From positions 1 to 64,000 of the forward strand of contig UPXT01000005.1 in the NCBI GenBank assembly GCA_900538365.1: a DNA stretch of 64,000 bases. Direction: 5' to 3'. The position numbers were made by a program, and so were the translations under genes. Shown piece by piece: positions 8,275-15,983 of this stretch. This DNA comes from an uncultured Acidaminococcus sp. GTDB taxonomy: Bacteria > Bacillota > Negativicutes > Acidaminococcales > Acidaminococcaceae. Below the pieces are notes generated by a model, which did not search any database, was not told the origin of the DNA, and worked only from the letters and a program-made list of their open reading frames with translations. How positions within the stretch are numbered: position 1 is the first letter of the stretch; the number at the start of each line of letters is the position of its first letter.

Positions 8275-8304
8275 TAATAGGACAGAACGGCTATCGTTAA
8301 GTAC
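8273..8304 (-). promoter_or_regulatory. 32-bp repeated element, copy 1 (promoter of HTH gene)
   Basis: Minus strand GTACTTAAC (8296-8304), 11 bases, TGTCC, then TATTACT. The same layout occurs at 47149-47180 and 51644-51675. Because the start codon is only 33 bases downstream, the element itself must contain the core promoter, with TATTAC (8274-8279) as -10. Confidence 0.65.
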
Positions 8305-8322
8305 TTCAAAAGCAAAAAATTG

Positions 8323-8349
8323 CGGATGCCCGTGTGAGCATCCGATTTT
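8323..8349. terminator. Bidirectional terminator-like hairpin
   Basis: A 7-bp stem CGGATGC/GCATCCG flanked by A6 on one side and T5 on the other. It separates the minus-strand recombinase cassette from the plus-strand restriction island. Confidence 0.6.
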
Positions 8350-8412
8350 TCATTACATGTACTAAATAATAAGTACGGCTATGCTGTACCTATAGTAGCC
8401 TTCGTTGCAGTG

Positions 8413-8475
8413 TGTTATAATTAAGGAAATTCGATATAAACACACCGCGGCTTAGAAAATTTACAGACGGTGTGT
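8413..8475 (+). promoter_or_regulatory. Promoter and inverted repeat before alkA-like gene
   Basis: Extended -10 TG-T-TATAAT (TATAAT at 8416-8421) with a weak -35. Downstream is an inverted repeat ACACACCG (8440-8447)/CGGTGTGT (8468-8475) in the leader, a possible operator or mRNA hairpin. SD AAGGAG precedes the ATG at 8489. Nothing else was found in 8350-8412. Confidence 0.55.
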
Positions 8476-8488
8476 ACAAGGAGTTCCT

Positions 8489-9139
8489 ATGGCCGCTATC
8501 GTCACCTTGAATCAAGACAGTCCTTCTGTCCAATATTTATGCAAAAAAGATAAACGGCTTGCAAAAGTCATCAGCATGGTGGGTCCGATTACCTATGAAC
8601 CACACACTGATAATCCCTTTCCTTTTCTGATCCATGAAATCATCGAACAGATGCTGTCGGTAAAAGCTGGAGCCAAAATTTACGGGCGATTTGAAGAATT
8701 GTGTGATGGTCAGATAACCCCGGAGGCTATCTCAAAGCTCTCCGTTGAGGAAATCAAGGCAATTGGTACTTCTACTGCCAAGGCTAACTACATAAAAGGC
8801 GCAGCTTCAGCTGTCTTGACAGGAGAACTCGATTTTACGAAGTTTCCTGATATGACAGATGAAGCTGCGCTCAAAGAATTAGTCAGCCTTCATGGCATTG
8901 GTACTTGGACTGCAAAAATGTATTTGATTTTCGTTCTGGACAGACAGGACATCTTGCCATTCGAAGACGTTGCTTTTTTACAAAGCTACAAATGGCTTTA
9001 CAAAACAGAAGATGTGTCGAAAGCATCTATAGAAAAGAAAAGTAAAAAGTGGAAACCCTACTCCTCTATTGCCGCCCGGTTTCTTTACCGGGCTTTGGAT
9101 ATGGGCTATACGAAAAAAGAGTTTCATCTATTCAAATAA
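8489..9139 (+). CDS. AlkA-like DNA-3-methyladenine glycosylase (HhH-GPD)
   Basis: 216 aa, the length of short AlkA-type enzymes without the E. coli N-terminal domain. The helix-hairpin-helix is LVSLHGIGTWTAKMYLIF (~residues 131-148), followed by RQDILPFEDVAFLQ, where the Asp fits the catalytic aspartate of the HhH-GPD superfamily. No FeS cysteine cluster is present. Such enzymes remove alkylated bases from DNA. It is 13 bases upstream of the restriction endonuclease gene on the same strand and clearly co-transcribed. Its presence beside a C5-methyltransferase may serve to repair methylation damage (inference). Confidence 0.85.
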   Translation: MAAIVTLNQDSPSVQYLCKKDKRLAKVISMVGPITYEPHTDNPFPFLIHEIIEQMLSVKAGAKIYGRFEELCDGQITPEAISKLSVEEIKAIGTSTAKANYIKGAASAVLTGELDFTKFPDMTDEAALKELVSLHGIGTWTAKMYLIFVLDRQDILPFEDVAFLQSYKWLYKTEDVSKASIEKKSKKWKPYSSIAARFLYRALDMGYTKKEFHLFK

Positions 9140-9152
9140 TCGGAGGCCACAT

Positions 9153-10256
9153 ATGGACAATCGTGAACAACTTGATAAATTAATAGCTACTACAGATAAA
9201 TGCAATAAAAATATCATTCCAACTAAATTATTAAACAATATAAATAAATGGGAATGGGGTAAATATGGATGGACTTCTCCTGTCAGTTTATTTTTAACGG
9301 CTGCTTGGCATAAATACAATAATCCTAAAGAAGATTGCTGTAAAATTTGGGCTAGAGATGAACAAAGCAACCCAATTCCAGGAAGTTATAGCATTCGAAG
9401 CGAAGATGAAGGTATTGTCGTCCCATTGTTAGCAAAATACGACTTATGTCAGGGTTTTTGTTCAGCAAATTCAGGTATGCAAGGAAGTAGGGCCATTGAA
9501 AAGATGAGGTCTTTTAAGCGAATGAATGTAGACTTCGATAAGGCTCAACGAACAGTATTTGATTTAAAGTTATTTGCTATAATTTTAAATCAAATCAATG
9601 AATTGAGTCAGCCTCAATGTCTTGAATTTTGCCGATACTTCATATTAATTGCCAAAGGCATCCAAAATGAACGGGTTAGAAGTTTAAAAGCTCTTGAGTC
9701 CTCTGCACAGTATACTACGAGTGCTTTGCATTTTCTTTCGGATATACATGATCCGGAATTAACAAAATGTGTAGCAGCTGCTTGCTTAAGCATTATTTAT
9801 TCTCAAAAGGGTTTTTCATTGGATGGGGTTTCCGATGCCAAAACAGCAGCAGATGCTCGCGCCAAAAAGCCTGGTGATTTATGCGTTCTCTATAATAATG
9901 TACCAGTTGTGGCAATTGAAGTAAAAGACAAAACACAGGAAATTGACTGGAACAATATTACACGAGCATGCTCCATAATTAAAAATTTTCCTAGCCTCCA
10001 GTTATTCTTATTTGTGTTGGAAAAGAGGTCCGCTTTAACAACACCGATTTTAAATGACATCGTATCGTCTGAAAAAATGGTAGATAATATTTACGCATCC
10101 AAAATCGATTTTATTTCTGTACATGGATTGTACAAAATGGCTTTATCCTTATCAACAGATGCTACTATTGCAAATTTAACTAGTAAATATATTGCTATTG
10201 CCCCTGCAATTAAACCTGAAACTATAAAAAAATGGTTAGCTCAACAAAAACAATGA
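9153..10256 (+). CDS. Type II restriction endonuclease, PD-(D/E)XK type (possibly SacI family)
   Basis: 367 aa from the ATG at 9153 (SD GGAGG); the longer reading frame overlaps alkA and is not used. The C-terminal half shows a PD-(D/E)XK core: a DGVSDAKTAADARAKKPGDLCVLY region with Asp, then PVVAIEVKDKTQEIDW, where E-V-K is the catalytic pair. No helicase or ATPase motifs, so it is type II-like. It converges on a cytosine-C5 methyltransferase and shares a terminator with it, a typical restriction-modification pair. Membership of the SacI family (GAGCTC) is my recollection of the family style and is not proven. The gene is AT-rich. Confidence 0.75.
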   Translation: MDNREQLDKLIATTDKCNKNIIPTKLLNNINKWEWGKYGWTSPVSLFLTAAWHKYNNPKEDCCKIWARDEQSNPIPGSYSIRSEDEGIVVPLLAKYDLCQGFCSANSGMQGSRAIEKMRSFKRMNVDFDKAQRTVFDLKLFAIILNQINELSQPQCLEFCRYFILIAKGIQNERVRSLKALESSAQYTTSALHFLSDIHDPELTKCVAAACLSIIYSQKGFSLDGVSDAKTAADARAKKPGDLCVLYNNVPVVAIEVKDKTQEIDWNNITRACSIIKNFPSLQLFLFVLEKRSALTTPILNDIVSSEKMVDNIYASKIDFISVHGLYKMALSLSTDATIANLTSKYIAIAPAIKPETIKKWLAQQKQ

Positions 10257-10263
10257 GCTAACC
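10234..10263. terminator. Shared terminator between endonuclease and methyltransferase
   Basis: A perfect 10-bp stem GGTTAGCTCA/TGAGCTAACC with a 10-base loop. It overlaps the endonuclease stop codon and is flanked by A/T tracts on both sides, so it can serve both convergent genes. Confidence 0.75.
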
Positions 10264-10271
10264 AAAAACTT

Positions 10272-12056
10272 TTACTCATGCCATGTTATATTTTGTTTGA
10301 AATTATCTGGGATTGTAAAAGGGTAACATATCTTAAAAAAGCCTTCTGGAATGGTAACATTAGTATTATGTGATCTAACATCGTACCCATACTCTCTCAA
10401 ATTTTTTATCGTAAGTTCGGCGTCCTGATTGAACATTGATAATTTGTCATAGGGCAAATTTTTACCCAAGTCATCGCTTATGGCCAAGTCTTGGAATTGA
10501 AAGATTGGTGTATTCAATTCGTGGGTAATTTTCAGTTTGAACTTCGGATACGGTTCAGTAAAATGCCCATACAGAGGCATCAAAGAATCAAACGAGGTGA
10601 TATCTTTAACTGCTAGATGCACTTCATCCCACATACACTTTAAAATAGAAAAATCATCAGAACTGCTATATGCTTTTACTGTAATTTTCTTTATGAGGGA
10701 AGTAACGTTGCCAAAAAAGTCAATGAGAAACTTTGCTTCATTTAAAGGTTTATCTTTTTTATTTTCTTTTATTGTGATAGTTAAATTCCCCTTATAGAAG
10801 CGCCAGTTGATTTTACCATCTGCGGTAATTCGTTGTTTCGTAAAGTCTTGATATTTCACTTCTTCAGATTTTGCTTCTGTATCAAAGAGATTTCCCTGGA
10901 CTAAATCACTATAGTGGTGAGTAATCTTTTTTCGCGTTTTTCTAGCTTTGAGGCCTTTTCTTTTGTCAAATGATAATTTTTGACCATCTTCAATCAGTGG
11001 AACTTTACATTCCTCTATTTTCTCTATTTCATACCGCAATGCCATGCCAATCTGATGTGCAATTGGTGGGCAAACAGAATTTCCTATTTGTTTGACTGAT
11101 TCCGTATAACTTTGTGGAATTTTAAAATCCATAGGAAATCCTTGCATTAACTTCAGTTCATCAGGCGTACATTTTCTATTTTTCCAATGGAATGGGCCAT
11201 CATATCGCCCTTGATATGCAATAATAGTTTTGCAAACGTCATCTGGATCCATTTTATACAGAAAGTTAGAGAATTTAGAACGCCAAGCGAATAACGGATG
11301 CGGATGTCCCATTTCTTCAGTATAAAAACTATAATTTTCTCCAGGTGGAATATCCGGTAATAAATGACCATACTTCCCACCATAAGGAGGAACAACTTCA
11401 TTGTCATCTTGTAACGGAGCTATCACTTCACCCACAGTCCGATATTTCTTTTTATCGGGAGAATCTGGGCCAAATGTTGGTAATGGGAATTTGAAATTGA
11501 TGTTTAAGTCGTTTCTAATACCTACAAGGAAAACACGTTCTCTTAACTGAGGGACACCAAAATCTGCTGCATTTAATACCCTCCAAAATAAATTGTACCC
11601 TACAGCCTTAAAAGAACTTAGTATGAGTTTAAAATCTTCTCCTTTGTTAGCGGACAAAATTCCCCTAACATTTTCAAAAACAAACGCTTTAGGTTTAAAA
11701 TAGTCAACATATTTGCAATAATAATTGAACAGCTCACCTCGTGCATCTTTTGTCCCTTTAACGCCTCCTGCTCTACGGCCAGCTGCTGAAAAGCTTTGAC
11801 AAGGTGGTCCTCCGACAATATAATCAACATCTCCTTGATAAAAATCTTGTGGGTCCATCTTTGTTATATCAATCGGCAAAACTTCATCTTCTTCTATTCC
11901 AAGAATAGCTTTATTCGCCTGTAAAGTTTGACAGCATTTAGCGTCCCATTCCAATGTTTTTAAAAAGTCAAACCCACAAGAGGCCATTCCAACTTCAAAA
12001 CCGCCAATGCCGGCAAATAAGCTTAAAGCCTTTACTTTCGGTAAAGAATTTTTCAT
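10272..12056 (-). CDS. DNA (cytosine-5) methyltransferase of the restriction-modification system
   Basis: 594 aa from the ATG at 12056; a TTG 42 bases upstream is possible. Motif I is ALSLFAGIGGFEVG, motif IV GGPPCQSFSAAGRR with the catalytic Cys, motif VI FVFENVRG, motif VIII LRERVFLVGI and motif X SVKQIGNSVCPPIA. After the usual ~370-residue enzyme there is an extra ~220-residue C-terminal region (from KGLKARKTRKK on) that I do not recognise. It may help specificity or bind a partner. The gene faces the endonuclease and should protect its target by 5-methylcytosine. It is co-transcribed with the RHH protein upstream. Confidence 0.9.
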   Translation of the reverse strand: MKNSLPKVKALSLFAGIGGFEVGMASCGFDFLKTLEWDAKCCQTLQANKAILGIEEDEVLPIDITKMDPQDFYQGDVDYIVGGPPCQSFSAAGRRAGGVKGTKDARGELFNYYCKYVDYFKPKAFVFENVRGILSANKGEDFKLILSSFKAVGYNLFWRVLNAADFGVPQLRERVFLVGIRNDLNINFKFPLPTFGPDSPDKKKYRTVGEVIAPLQDDNEVVPPYGGKYGHLLPDIPPGENYSFYTEEMGHPHPLFAWRSKFSNFLYKMDPDDVCKTIIAYQGRYDGPFHWKNRKCTPDELKLMQGFPMDFKIPQSYTESVKQIGNSVCPPIAHQIGMALRYEIEKIEECKVPLIEDGQKLSFDKRKGLKARKTRKKITHHYSDLVQGNLFDTEAKSEEVKYQDFTKQRITADGKINWRFYKGNLTITIKENKKDKPLNEAKFLIDFFGNVTSLIKKITVKAYSSSDDFSILKCMWDEVHLAVKDITSFDSLMPLYGHFTEPYPKFKLKITHELNTPIFQFQDLAISDDLGKNLPYDKLSMFNQDAELTIKNLREYGYDVRSHNTNVTIPEGFFKICYPFTIPDNFKQNITWHE

Positions 12057-12110
12057 TTTTATCTTACAGTCCCTTTCTTGACAAATTAACGAATCCAATA
12101 GGTTAACTAA

Positions 12111-12296
12111 CTATTTCGTTTTGCTATGTTCATCTATGTATTTTCTAATCCAGTTTCCAATTTCGATTGAAGCTTTTTTCCCTTCTCGGTTTAGAATGGA
12201 CATGAACGTTGCTTTTACTTCAGGTTCAATGACTACTTCTATTTTAGAAATTTTCTTTCTTCCTCGAGGACGTCCTCCAACATTCTTTTTTTCCAT
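12111..12296 (-). CDS. Small ribbon-helix-helix (CopG/Arc-type) protein
   Basis: 61 aa, basic. GRPRGRKKISKIEVVIEPEV provides the beta strand of a ribbon-helix-helix fold, then two helices (KATFMSILNREGKKASIEIGNWIRKYIDEH). Proteins of this kind bind operators as dimers and repress their own operon. It is transcribed first in the unit with the methyltransferase. A controller role, holding back the methyltransferase, is plausible but no operator repeat has been shown. Classical C-proteins of restriction systems are HTH proteins, so an RHH in that place would be unusual. Confidence 0.65.
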   Translation of the reverse strand: MEKKNVGGRPRGRKKISKIEVVIEPEVKATFMSILNREGKKASIEIGNWIRKYIDEHSKTK

Positions 12297-12343
12297 TTAC
12301 CCCACACTTTCCATATGGTTTTAATCATGGTAAAAACATCTAA

Positions 12344-12372
12344 ATTGTACCATATTTCTTTTATAATAGCAA
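12344..12372 (-). promoter_or_regulatory. Promoter of the RHH-methyltransferase operon
   Basis: Minus strand TTGCTA (12367-12372), 17 bp, TACAAT (12344-12349), about 48 bases before the RHH start codon. Confidence 0.65.
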
Positions 12373-12380
12373 ACTAAAAA

Positions 12381-12419
12381 AGCCGGTATAGAACATATAT
12401 TCATTGTTCTATACCGGCT
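12381..12419. terminator. Strong bidirectional terminator ending the late operon
   Basis: A 15-bp perfect stem AGCCGGTATAGAACA/TGTTCTATACCGGCT, 9-base loop, with A5 upstream and T4 downstream. It stops the phage late transcript right after 12424 and isolates it from the restriction island. Confidence 0.9.
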
Positions 12420-12423
12420 TTTC

Positions 12424-12690
12424 TCATGCAATCTTCTGTTTGATATCTGCTACAATAGCCTTGACAGCCTGTTGCAGCAAAACGATGTAGAGACGGTTGC
12501 GAATTTTTATCCACCAGCTGGTGGTGGTCTGGATTTCGGTTTCCAATGGGTCGGTGAGGTTCTTCATCTGCGCTTCGACGAGCTGTTGCAGGTCATCAAG
12601 GTCGATGGCTTTGATGGCGGCTTCCGCTTCTTCCCTGGCAAAGGATACAACGGTTTCAGCTACGGCTTTCTCGATTTCATCACGGTTCAT
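12424..12690 (-). CDS. Unknown 88-aa protein, last late gene
   Basis: From the ATG at 12690 with SD GGAGG; a longer frame would overlap the amidase. The protein is acidic and helical (MNRDEIEKAVAETVVSFAREEAEAAIKAIDLDDL...) and ends in a more hydrophobic, basic helix (WIKIRNRLYIVLLQQAVKAIVADIKQKIA). It sits directly after the endolysin and before the late terminator. That position fits a lysis accessory protein, but no membrane segment or spanin motif is clear. Confidence 0.6.
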   Translation of the reverse strand: MNRDEIEKAVAETVVSFAREEAEAAIKAIDLDDLQQLVEAQMKNLTDPLETEIQTTTSWWIKIRNRLYIVLLQQAVKAIVADIKQKIA

Positions 12691-12691
12691 A

Positions 12692-13249
12692 TTAATTGCC
12701 TCCTTCAAGGGTTTGTTCATAATCAGTAATGCCACGAGCTACGGCTCTGGCCATGGCGTCCTGGGCGTTTGCCAAGATTTCTTCATCACCAGGATTGGTG
12801 ATAAAAGCCAGTTCGACGAGGACAGCTGGCATCGCTGTATTGGTCAGGACATAGAGTCCGTTGACGCCAGGAGTAGCAATCTTCACACCACGGTCCGTCG
12901 TGTCCAGGGCATTAACGAGCTGACTCTGAATGCAGTTGGCCAGCATGCTGCCGCGATAACTGCCAGCGCAGGCCCAAGTCTCAGTGCCATTTGCCGCTTC
13001 CGCTTCTGCGGCGTTACAGTGGATGGAAACGAAGATGTTGGCATCACTGTTATTCACCGCTTCGCAAATATCGTACAGGCTGTCGGACTGGAGCAGCTCT
13101 GTTGCGACACCCGCGGCGTTCAGGTAGCTTTCGGCGGACTTAGCGACCGCCAGGGCGACATCACACTCACGCAGCCCCGTTTCTTCATTTACGGCCCCGG
13201 GGTCAGGATTTCCGTTCGGCGCATGGCCGGGATTCAGGAATACTTTCAT
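12692..13249 (-). CDS. Endolysin: N-acetylmuramoyl-L-alanine amidase (Amidase_3)
   Basis: 185 aa. Zn-binding pattern of Amidase_3: VFLNPGHAPNGNPDPGAVN (first His at the start), FVSIHCNAAE (second His, ~residue 77) and VLVELAFITN with the catalytic Glu near 150. It cuts the bond between MurNAc and L-Ala in the host wall to release virions. There is no signal peptide, so it relies on the holin encoded just upstream. No separate cell-wall binding domain is visible. Its ATG overlaps the stop of the holin gene (TAATG). Confidence 0.9.
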   Translation of the reverse strand: MKVFLNPGHAPNGNPDPGAVNEETGLRECDVALAVAKSAESYLNAAGVATELLQSDSLYDICEAVNNSDANIFVSIHCNAAEAEAANGTETWACAGSYRGSMLANCIQSQLVNALDTTDRGVKIATPGVNGLYVLTNTAMPAVLVELAFITNPGDEEILANAQDAMARAVARGITDYEQTLEGGN

Positions 13250-13428
13250 TATTTTTCTTCTCCTTTCTGATGGACAGCGGACTTGACCGTACCGCCGATA
13301 TAGCCGAGCAAGCCGGATGCGATGGACATGGCCAGCTCATTGAGGTTATAAAAAATGGCCATGATCAGGGCTGTGACCAGCCCGATGATGACCAAGCAAT
13401 CGGGGATATTGATTTTATCGATGGACAA
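13249..13428 (-). CDS. Holin-like small membrane protein
   Basis: 59 aa from a TTG at 13428, chosen because GAAGGGAG lies 9 bases upstream and the previous gene ends there. The middle is hydrophobic (CLVIIGLVTALIMAIFYNLNELAMSIASGLLGYIGGTV), enough for one or two membrane segments, with a charged tail QKGEEK. Small size, a charged C-terminus and direct coupling to the amidase gene indicate a holin. The family cannot be named from sequence alone. Confidence 0.65.
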   Translation of the reverse strand: MSIDKINIPDCLVIIGLVTALIMAIFYNLNELAMSIASGLLGYIGGTVKSAVHQKGEEK

Positions 13429-13432
13429 ACGC

Positions 13433-14602
13433 TCACGCTCCCTTCGGGGTAACACTTACAGTGCCGTCATTACGGACGATGTCGAAGTCTTCCATTGCCA
13501 GGATGCGGTCGGCCACAGAGCTCCAGTGACTGTCTGCCTTATAGGCTTCCAGTGCAACCCTGGGAACCAAGACTTTCGTCTGCGACGGAATACCACGCTC
13601 ATAATTTGTTCCACTCTCGACAACAAAATCAACGTTCTCATTATCCAGGATGAGATATTCCAATGCGGTACAAGTAGAAAAGGTATGGTACGTATTGATG
13701 GTCGTACTGCCGACATTTCTTAACGTATCGAAGTAGACGCATTTGAGATTCGTGCAGTATGCAAACAGACTGTAGATGGCATCAATGTCCCCAAAACCGC
13801 TCATATCCGCTGATTCCAGATTGCTGTTGCCCAGGAACAGCGAACCCAGGCTTGTGATGAGGCTTTTAGAGATACCACTCAAATCGACATATTTTTCATC
13901 AAAACCTGTCCCTACATTATTACCTTTTGATGGGCAGAACAGGTTAAGAAGTGTATACGAATTGCGGGTAACATCCATGACGTAAATTTTGCTGTTGGCT
14001 TCGATCTGGCTTTTTGAAGCCAGCTCTACCGTCAGGCCCGGATCCTGATAGAGCTTGTTTTGCCCTAAGTAAACGGTGGTATACCCTTCCGGAACCGTGA
14101 CATCGGTCGGGATTTGAACTGCCTCAGAAGCCGTAATGGTAACGTCGCCGCAAATAAGGCCATCTTCCATCTTTCCTGACACAATCGCCTTGCCGCCAAC
14201 CCACCCCGCGTCGGGAGTTATCTTCGTCTTGAAAGCATACGAAATGCTAAGCGTAGCTTCAGATTCCAGATTCAGTGTTTCATTTCCAGACCTTGCCAGG
14301 GTATTTATCGTTTCCGCTACTTTCGGTGTAAAAGAAGCAGAGATGGTCTGATGCGGTACTTGCTGGATGGTCACCTTATAGGGTGTGGCAGTAACAGTGC
14401 TGGTGCCGCCGCTTCCCGTATTCGTCCCTGCTGTATAATTGCCATCTGCGTCATAGAAAGTCTTGCCTTTGGCTACATCAGCCGCTTTTGCTGTCGTATC
14501 AGATACTTCGCAGAAACGTGCCTTACCGCCACTTTTTAAAGGAATCAGGACTGCCGGCACTTCACTGTAACTGGCACCGGCAATCTTCACATCTACTTTC
14601 AT
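13433..14602 (-). CDS. Tail tip adhesin with BspA-type leucine-rich repeats
   Basis: 389 aa. Residues ~1-60 match the start of the next upstream protein (SYSEVPAVLIPLKSGGKA with IYAEVPQVSIPLAEGEGT), an attachment module. A glycine/threonine linker follows, then beta-rich domains, and from ~225 to 370 short BspA-like LRRs (SLFLGNSNLESADMSG, SLFAYCTNLKCVYFD, TFSTCTALEYLILDN) ending in LVPRVALEAYKADSHWSSVADRI, the typical closing repeat of BspA proteins. It is probably a host-surface binding protein. Such repeats are common in gut bacterial surface proteins. Confidence 0.75.
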   Translation of the reverse strand: MKVDVKIAGASYSEVPAVLIPLKSGGKARFCEVSDTTAKAADVAKGKTFYDADGNYTAGTNTGSGGTSTVTATPYKVTIQQVPHQTISASFTPKVAETINTLARSGNETLNLESEATLSISYAFKTKITPDAGWVGGKAIVSGKMEDGLICGDVTITASEAVQIPTDVTVPEGYTTVYLGQNKLYQDPGLTVELASKSQIEANSKIYVMDVTRNSYTLLNLFCPSKGNNVGTGFDEKYVDLSGISKSLITSLGSLFLGNSNLESADMSGFGDIDAIYSLFAYCTNLKCVYFDTLRNVGSTTINTYHTFSTCTALEYLILDNENVDFVVESGTNYERGIPSQTKVLVPRVALEAYKADSHWSSVADRILAMEDFDIVRNDGTVSVTPKGA

Positions 14603-14614
14603 ATTTTCTCCTCC

Positions 14615-15121
14615 CTACACGACCGTCAGGACTTTCGTCAGGCTGTCCTGGGAAACGGAAACGGTCGTCAGGCTGCCCGTCACCTTGGTGCCGTTGACGT
14701 AGGCCGTCTTACCGCTGACAATCGTCCCCGCAGCAGCAGTGGCATCACTGGTATCGACAACACTGGACTTGCCGCTAATGCCAAGGACAGTCACCCCGGA
14801 CTTGATGTTGCCGCTGACGAGTTTGGCCTGTTCCTCCTTGCTGATACGCACGGAGCCGCTGCCATTATGGAAGCCGTCCGGAATGGTGTACGCACCATCG
14901 GCTTTTGCAATGCTGCCGCTGACAGCACCGTTATTGCTCATTGTCCCGGTAACAACCCCATTTCCAAGGAAGGCCGACTTGCCGTTCAGAATATCGCCGG
15001 AAGAGGCAGTAGCACCAGACGTATCATAAAAGACAGCGGTACCTTCCCCTTCTGCCAGAGGAATCGAAACCTGCGGCACTTCTGCATAGATAACGGAATT
15101 GATTTTTACGTTCTTCGCCAT
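14615..15121 (-). CDS. Short tail fibre-like protein with 29-residue repeats
   Basis: 168 aa. The same N-terminal module as the adhesin downstream is followed by two copies of a ~29-residue unit: DTSGATASSGDILNGKSAFL at ~33-61 and DTSDATAAAGTIVSGKTAYV at ~122-150, each ending NG...VTG. A related unit is in the adhesin. Between them lies GNIKSGVTVLGISG. No catalytic motif. Its position in the tail-fibre cluster supports a virion-surface role. Confidence 0.65.
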   Translation of the reverse strand: MAKNVKINSVIYAEVPQVSIPLAEGEGTAVFYDTSGATASSGDILNGKSAFLGNGVVTGTMSNNGAVSGSIAKADGAYTIPDGFHNGSGSVRISKEEQAKLVSGNIKSGVTVLGISGKSSVVDTSDATAAAGTIVSGKTAYVNGTKVTGSLTTVSVSQDSLTKVLTVV

Positions 15122-15134
15122 GTTGATTGCTCCT

Positions 15135-15347
15135 TTACTCGACTTTTAACTCATAGCCGTTGAAACTGATTCTGCCATAATTCGACGGAATGGCAGCCAC
15201 CGTCACTTTGGAAAGGGCGGTATACCCGCCGTCTGCCATGATGACCTGTTCCTGAGCTTCTGGAATGATACATTTTTCCTGAAAGGCAGCAGAGGGTGCC
15301 TGCGGCATGGAAAGGATGCCGACCAGGGTATTCCGTTCATGTGCCAT
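15135..15347 (-). CDS. Small tail-region protein, unknown
   Basis: 70 aa with no known motif. The last third, KVTVAAIPSNYGRISFNGYELKVE, is beta-like and resembles short segments that follow tail-fibre modules in other phages. It overlaps the start of the neighbouring gene at 15337-15702, so it is coupled to it. A fibre-assembly or short spike role is a guess. Confidence 0.55.
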   Translation of the reverse strand: MAHERNTLVGILSMPQAPSAAFQEKCIIPEAQEQVIMADGGYTALSKVTVAAIPSNYGRISFNGYELKVE

Positions 15348-15702
15348 GCCCCATCACGCTCCTTTCCAGGAAAAAGTCTCTGGCCGGGATGAAGGTATCG
15401 GTATAACCGTTCTTCCGCATGAGCTTCATCTCATAAACGTAACGGCCGCAGGCCAGCGACTGTGTATCCTCCGGCCGGAAATGGAGTACATATCGTTCCT
15501 GTTCCTGCCGGATGCCCTGTCCCAGGGATTTCGTGAGGACAGGTTCTTTATCCGTGATGAAGCGTTTCAGCGTAAAGATCAGGCGGTCACCGTCACCTAA
15601 GATAAAGACACTGCCCGTCACCCGGTCCCGGATGGTCAGGTCGATTTCTGCCGAATCACCTCTTGTTAAATGAATCCGGTTCTTTAGTACAAAAAAGCTC
15701 AT
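15337..15702 (-). CDS. BppU-like N-terminal tail protein
   Basis: 121 aa from the ATG at 15702 (SD AGGGG). The pattern HLTRGDSAEIDLTIRD, then FILGDGDRLIFTLKR, PVLTKSLGQGI and CGRYVYEMKL is that of small immunoglobulin-like beta sandwich modules found in baseplate upper proteins and phage tail connectors. It lacks a receptor domain. Likely links a fibre to the baseplate. Function is inferred from fold pattern and neighbours. Confidence 0.6.
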   Translation of the reverse strand: MSFFVLKNRIHLTRGDSAEIDLTIRDRVTGSVFILGDGDRLIFTLKRFITDKEPVLTKSLGQGIRQEQERYVLHFRPEDTQSLACGRYVYEMKLMRKNGYTDTFIPARDFFLERSVMGHGT

Positions 15703-15707
15703 CGCCC

Positions 15708-15971
15708 TCACCCCTGTTCATGTTGGCGCTGCTCCATCACATCCAGGCGGTGATGGGCATGCTCTGCCGATTCTTCGACCCGGGACAGCCGTTCGGCCAT
15801 CTTCTGCCGCTTCGCTTCCGTATCCGTCAGCTGCCGGCGCAGTTCAACGATGCAGTCCCGAAGACCCCGTACCGATTCATTGAGCGGCTTGATGACGCTG
15901 AAATTGAAGATGACGCCGCAGAGCATCAGGATCGATACCAGGGACGCGGCCATCTGTAACCATTCAGCCAT
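15708..15971 (-). CDS. Membrane-anchored coiled-coil protein (XhlA-like)
   Basis: 87 aa from the ATG at 15971, SD AGGAGG 8 bases away. One N-terminal membrane segment (LQMAASLVSILMLCGVIFNFSVI), then a long heptad-type coiled coil (ESVRGLRDCIVELRRQLTDTEAKRQ and on). The architecture is similar to XhlA-type lysis accessory proteins, but with the membrane segment at the start. It lies between tail fibre genes and not beside the holin. Confidence 0.55.
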   Translation of the reverse strand: MAEWLQMAASLVSILMLCGVIFNFSVIKPLNESVRGLRDCIVELRRQLTDTEAKRQKMAERLSRVEESAEHAHHRLDVMEQRQHEQG

Positions 15972-15983
15972 ATTCCTCACCTC

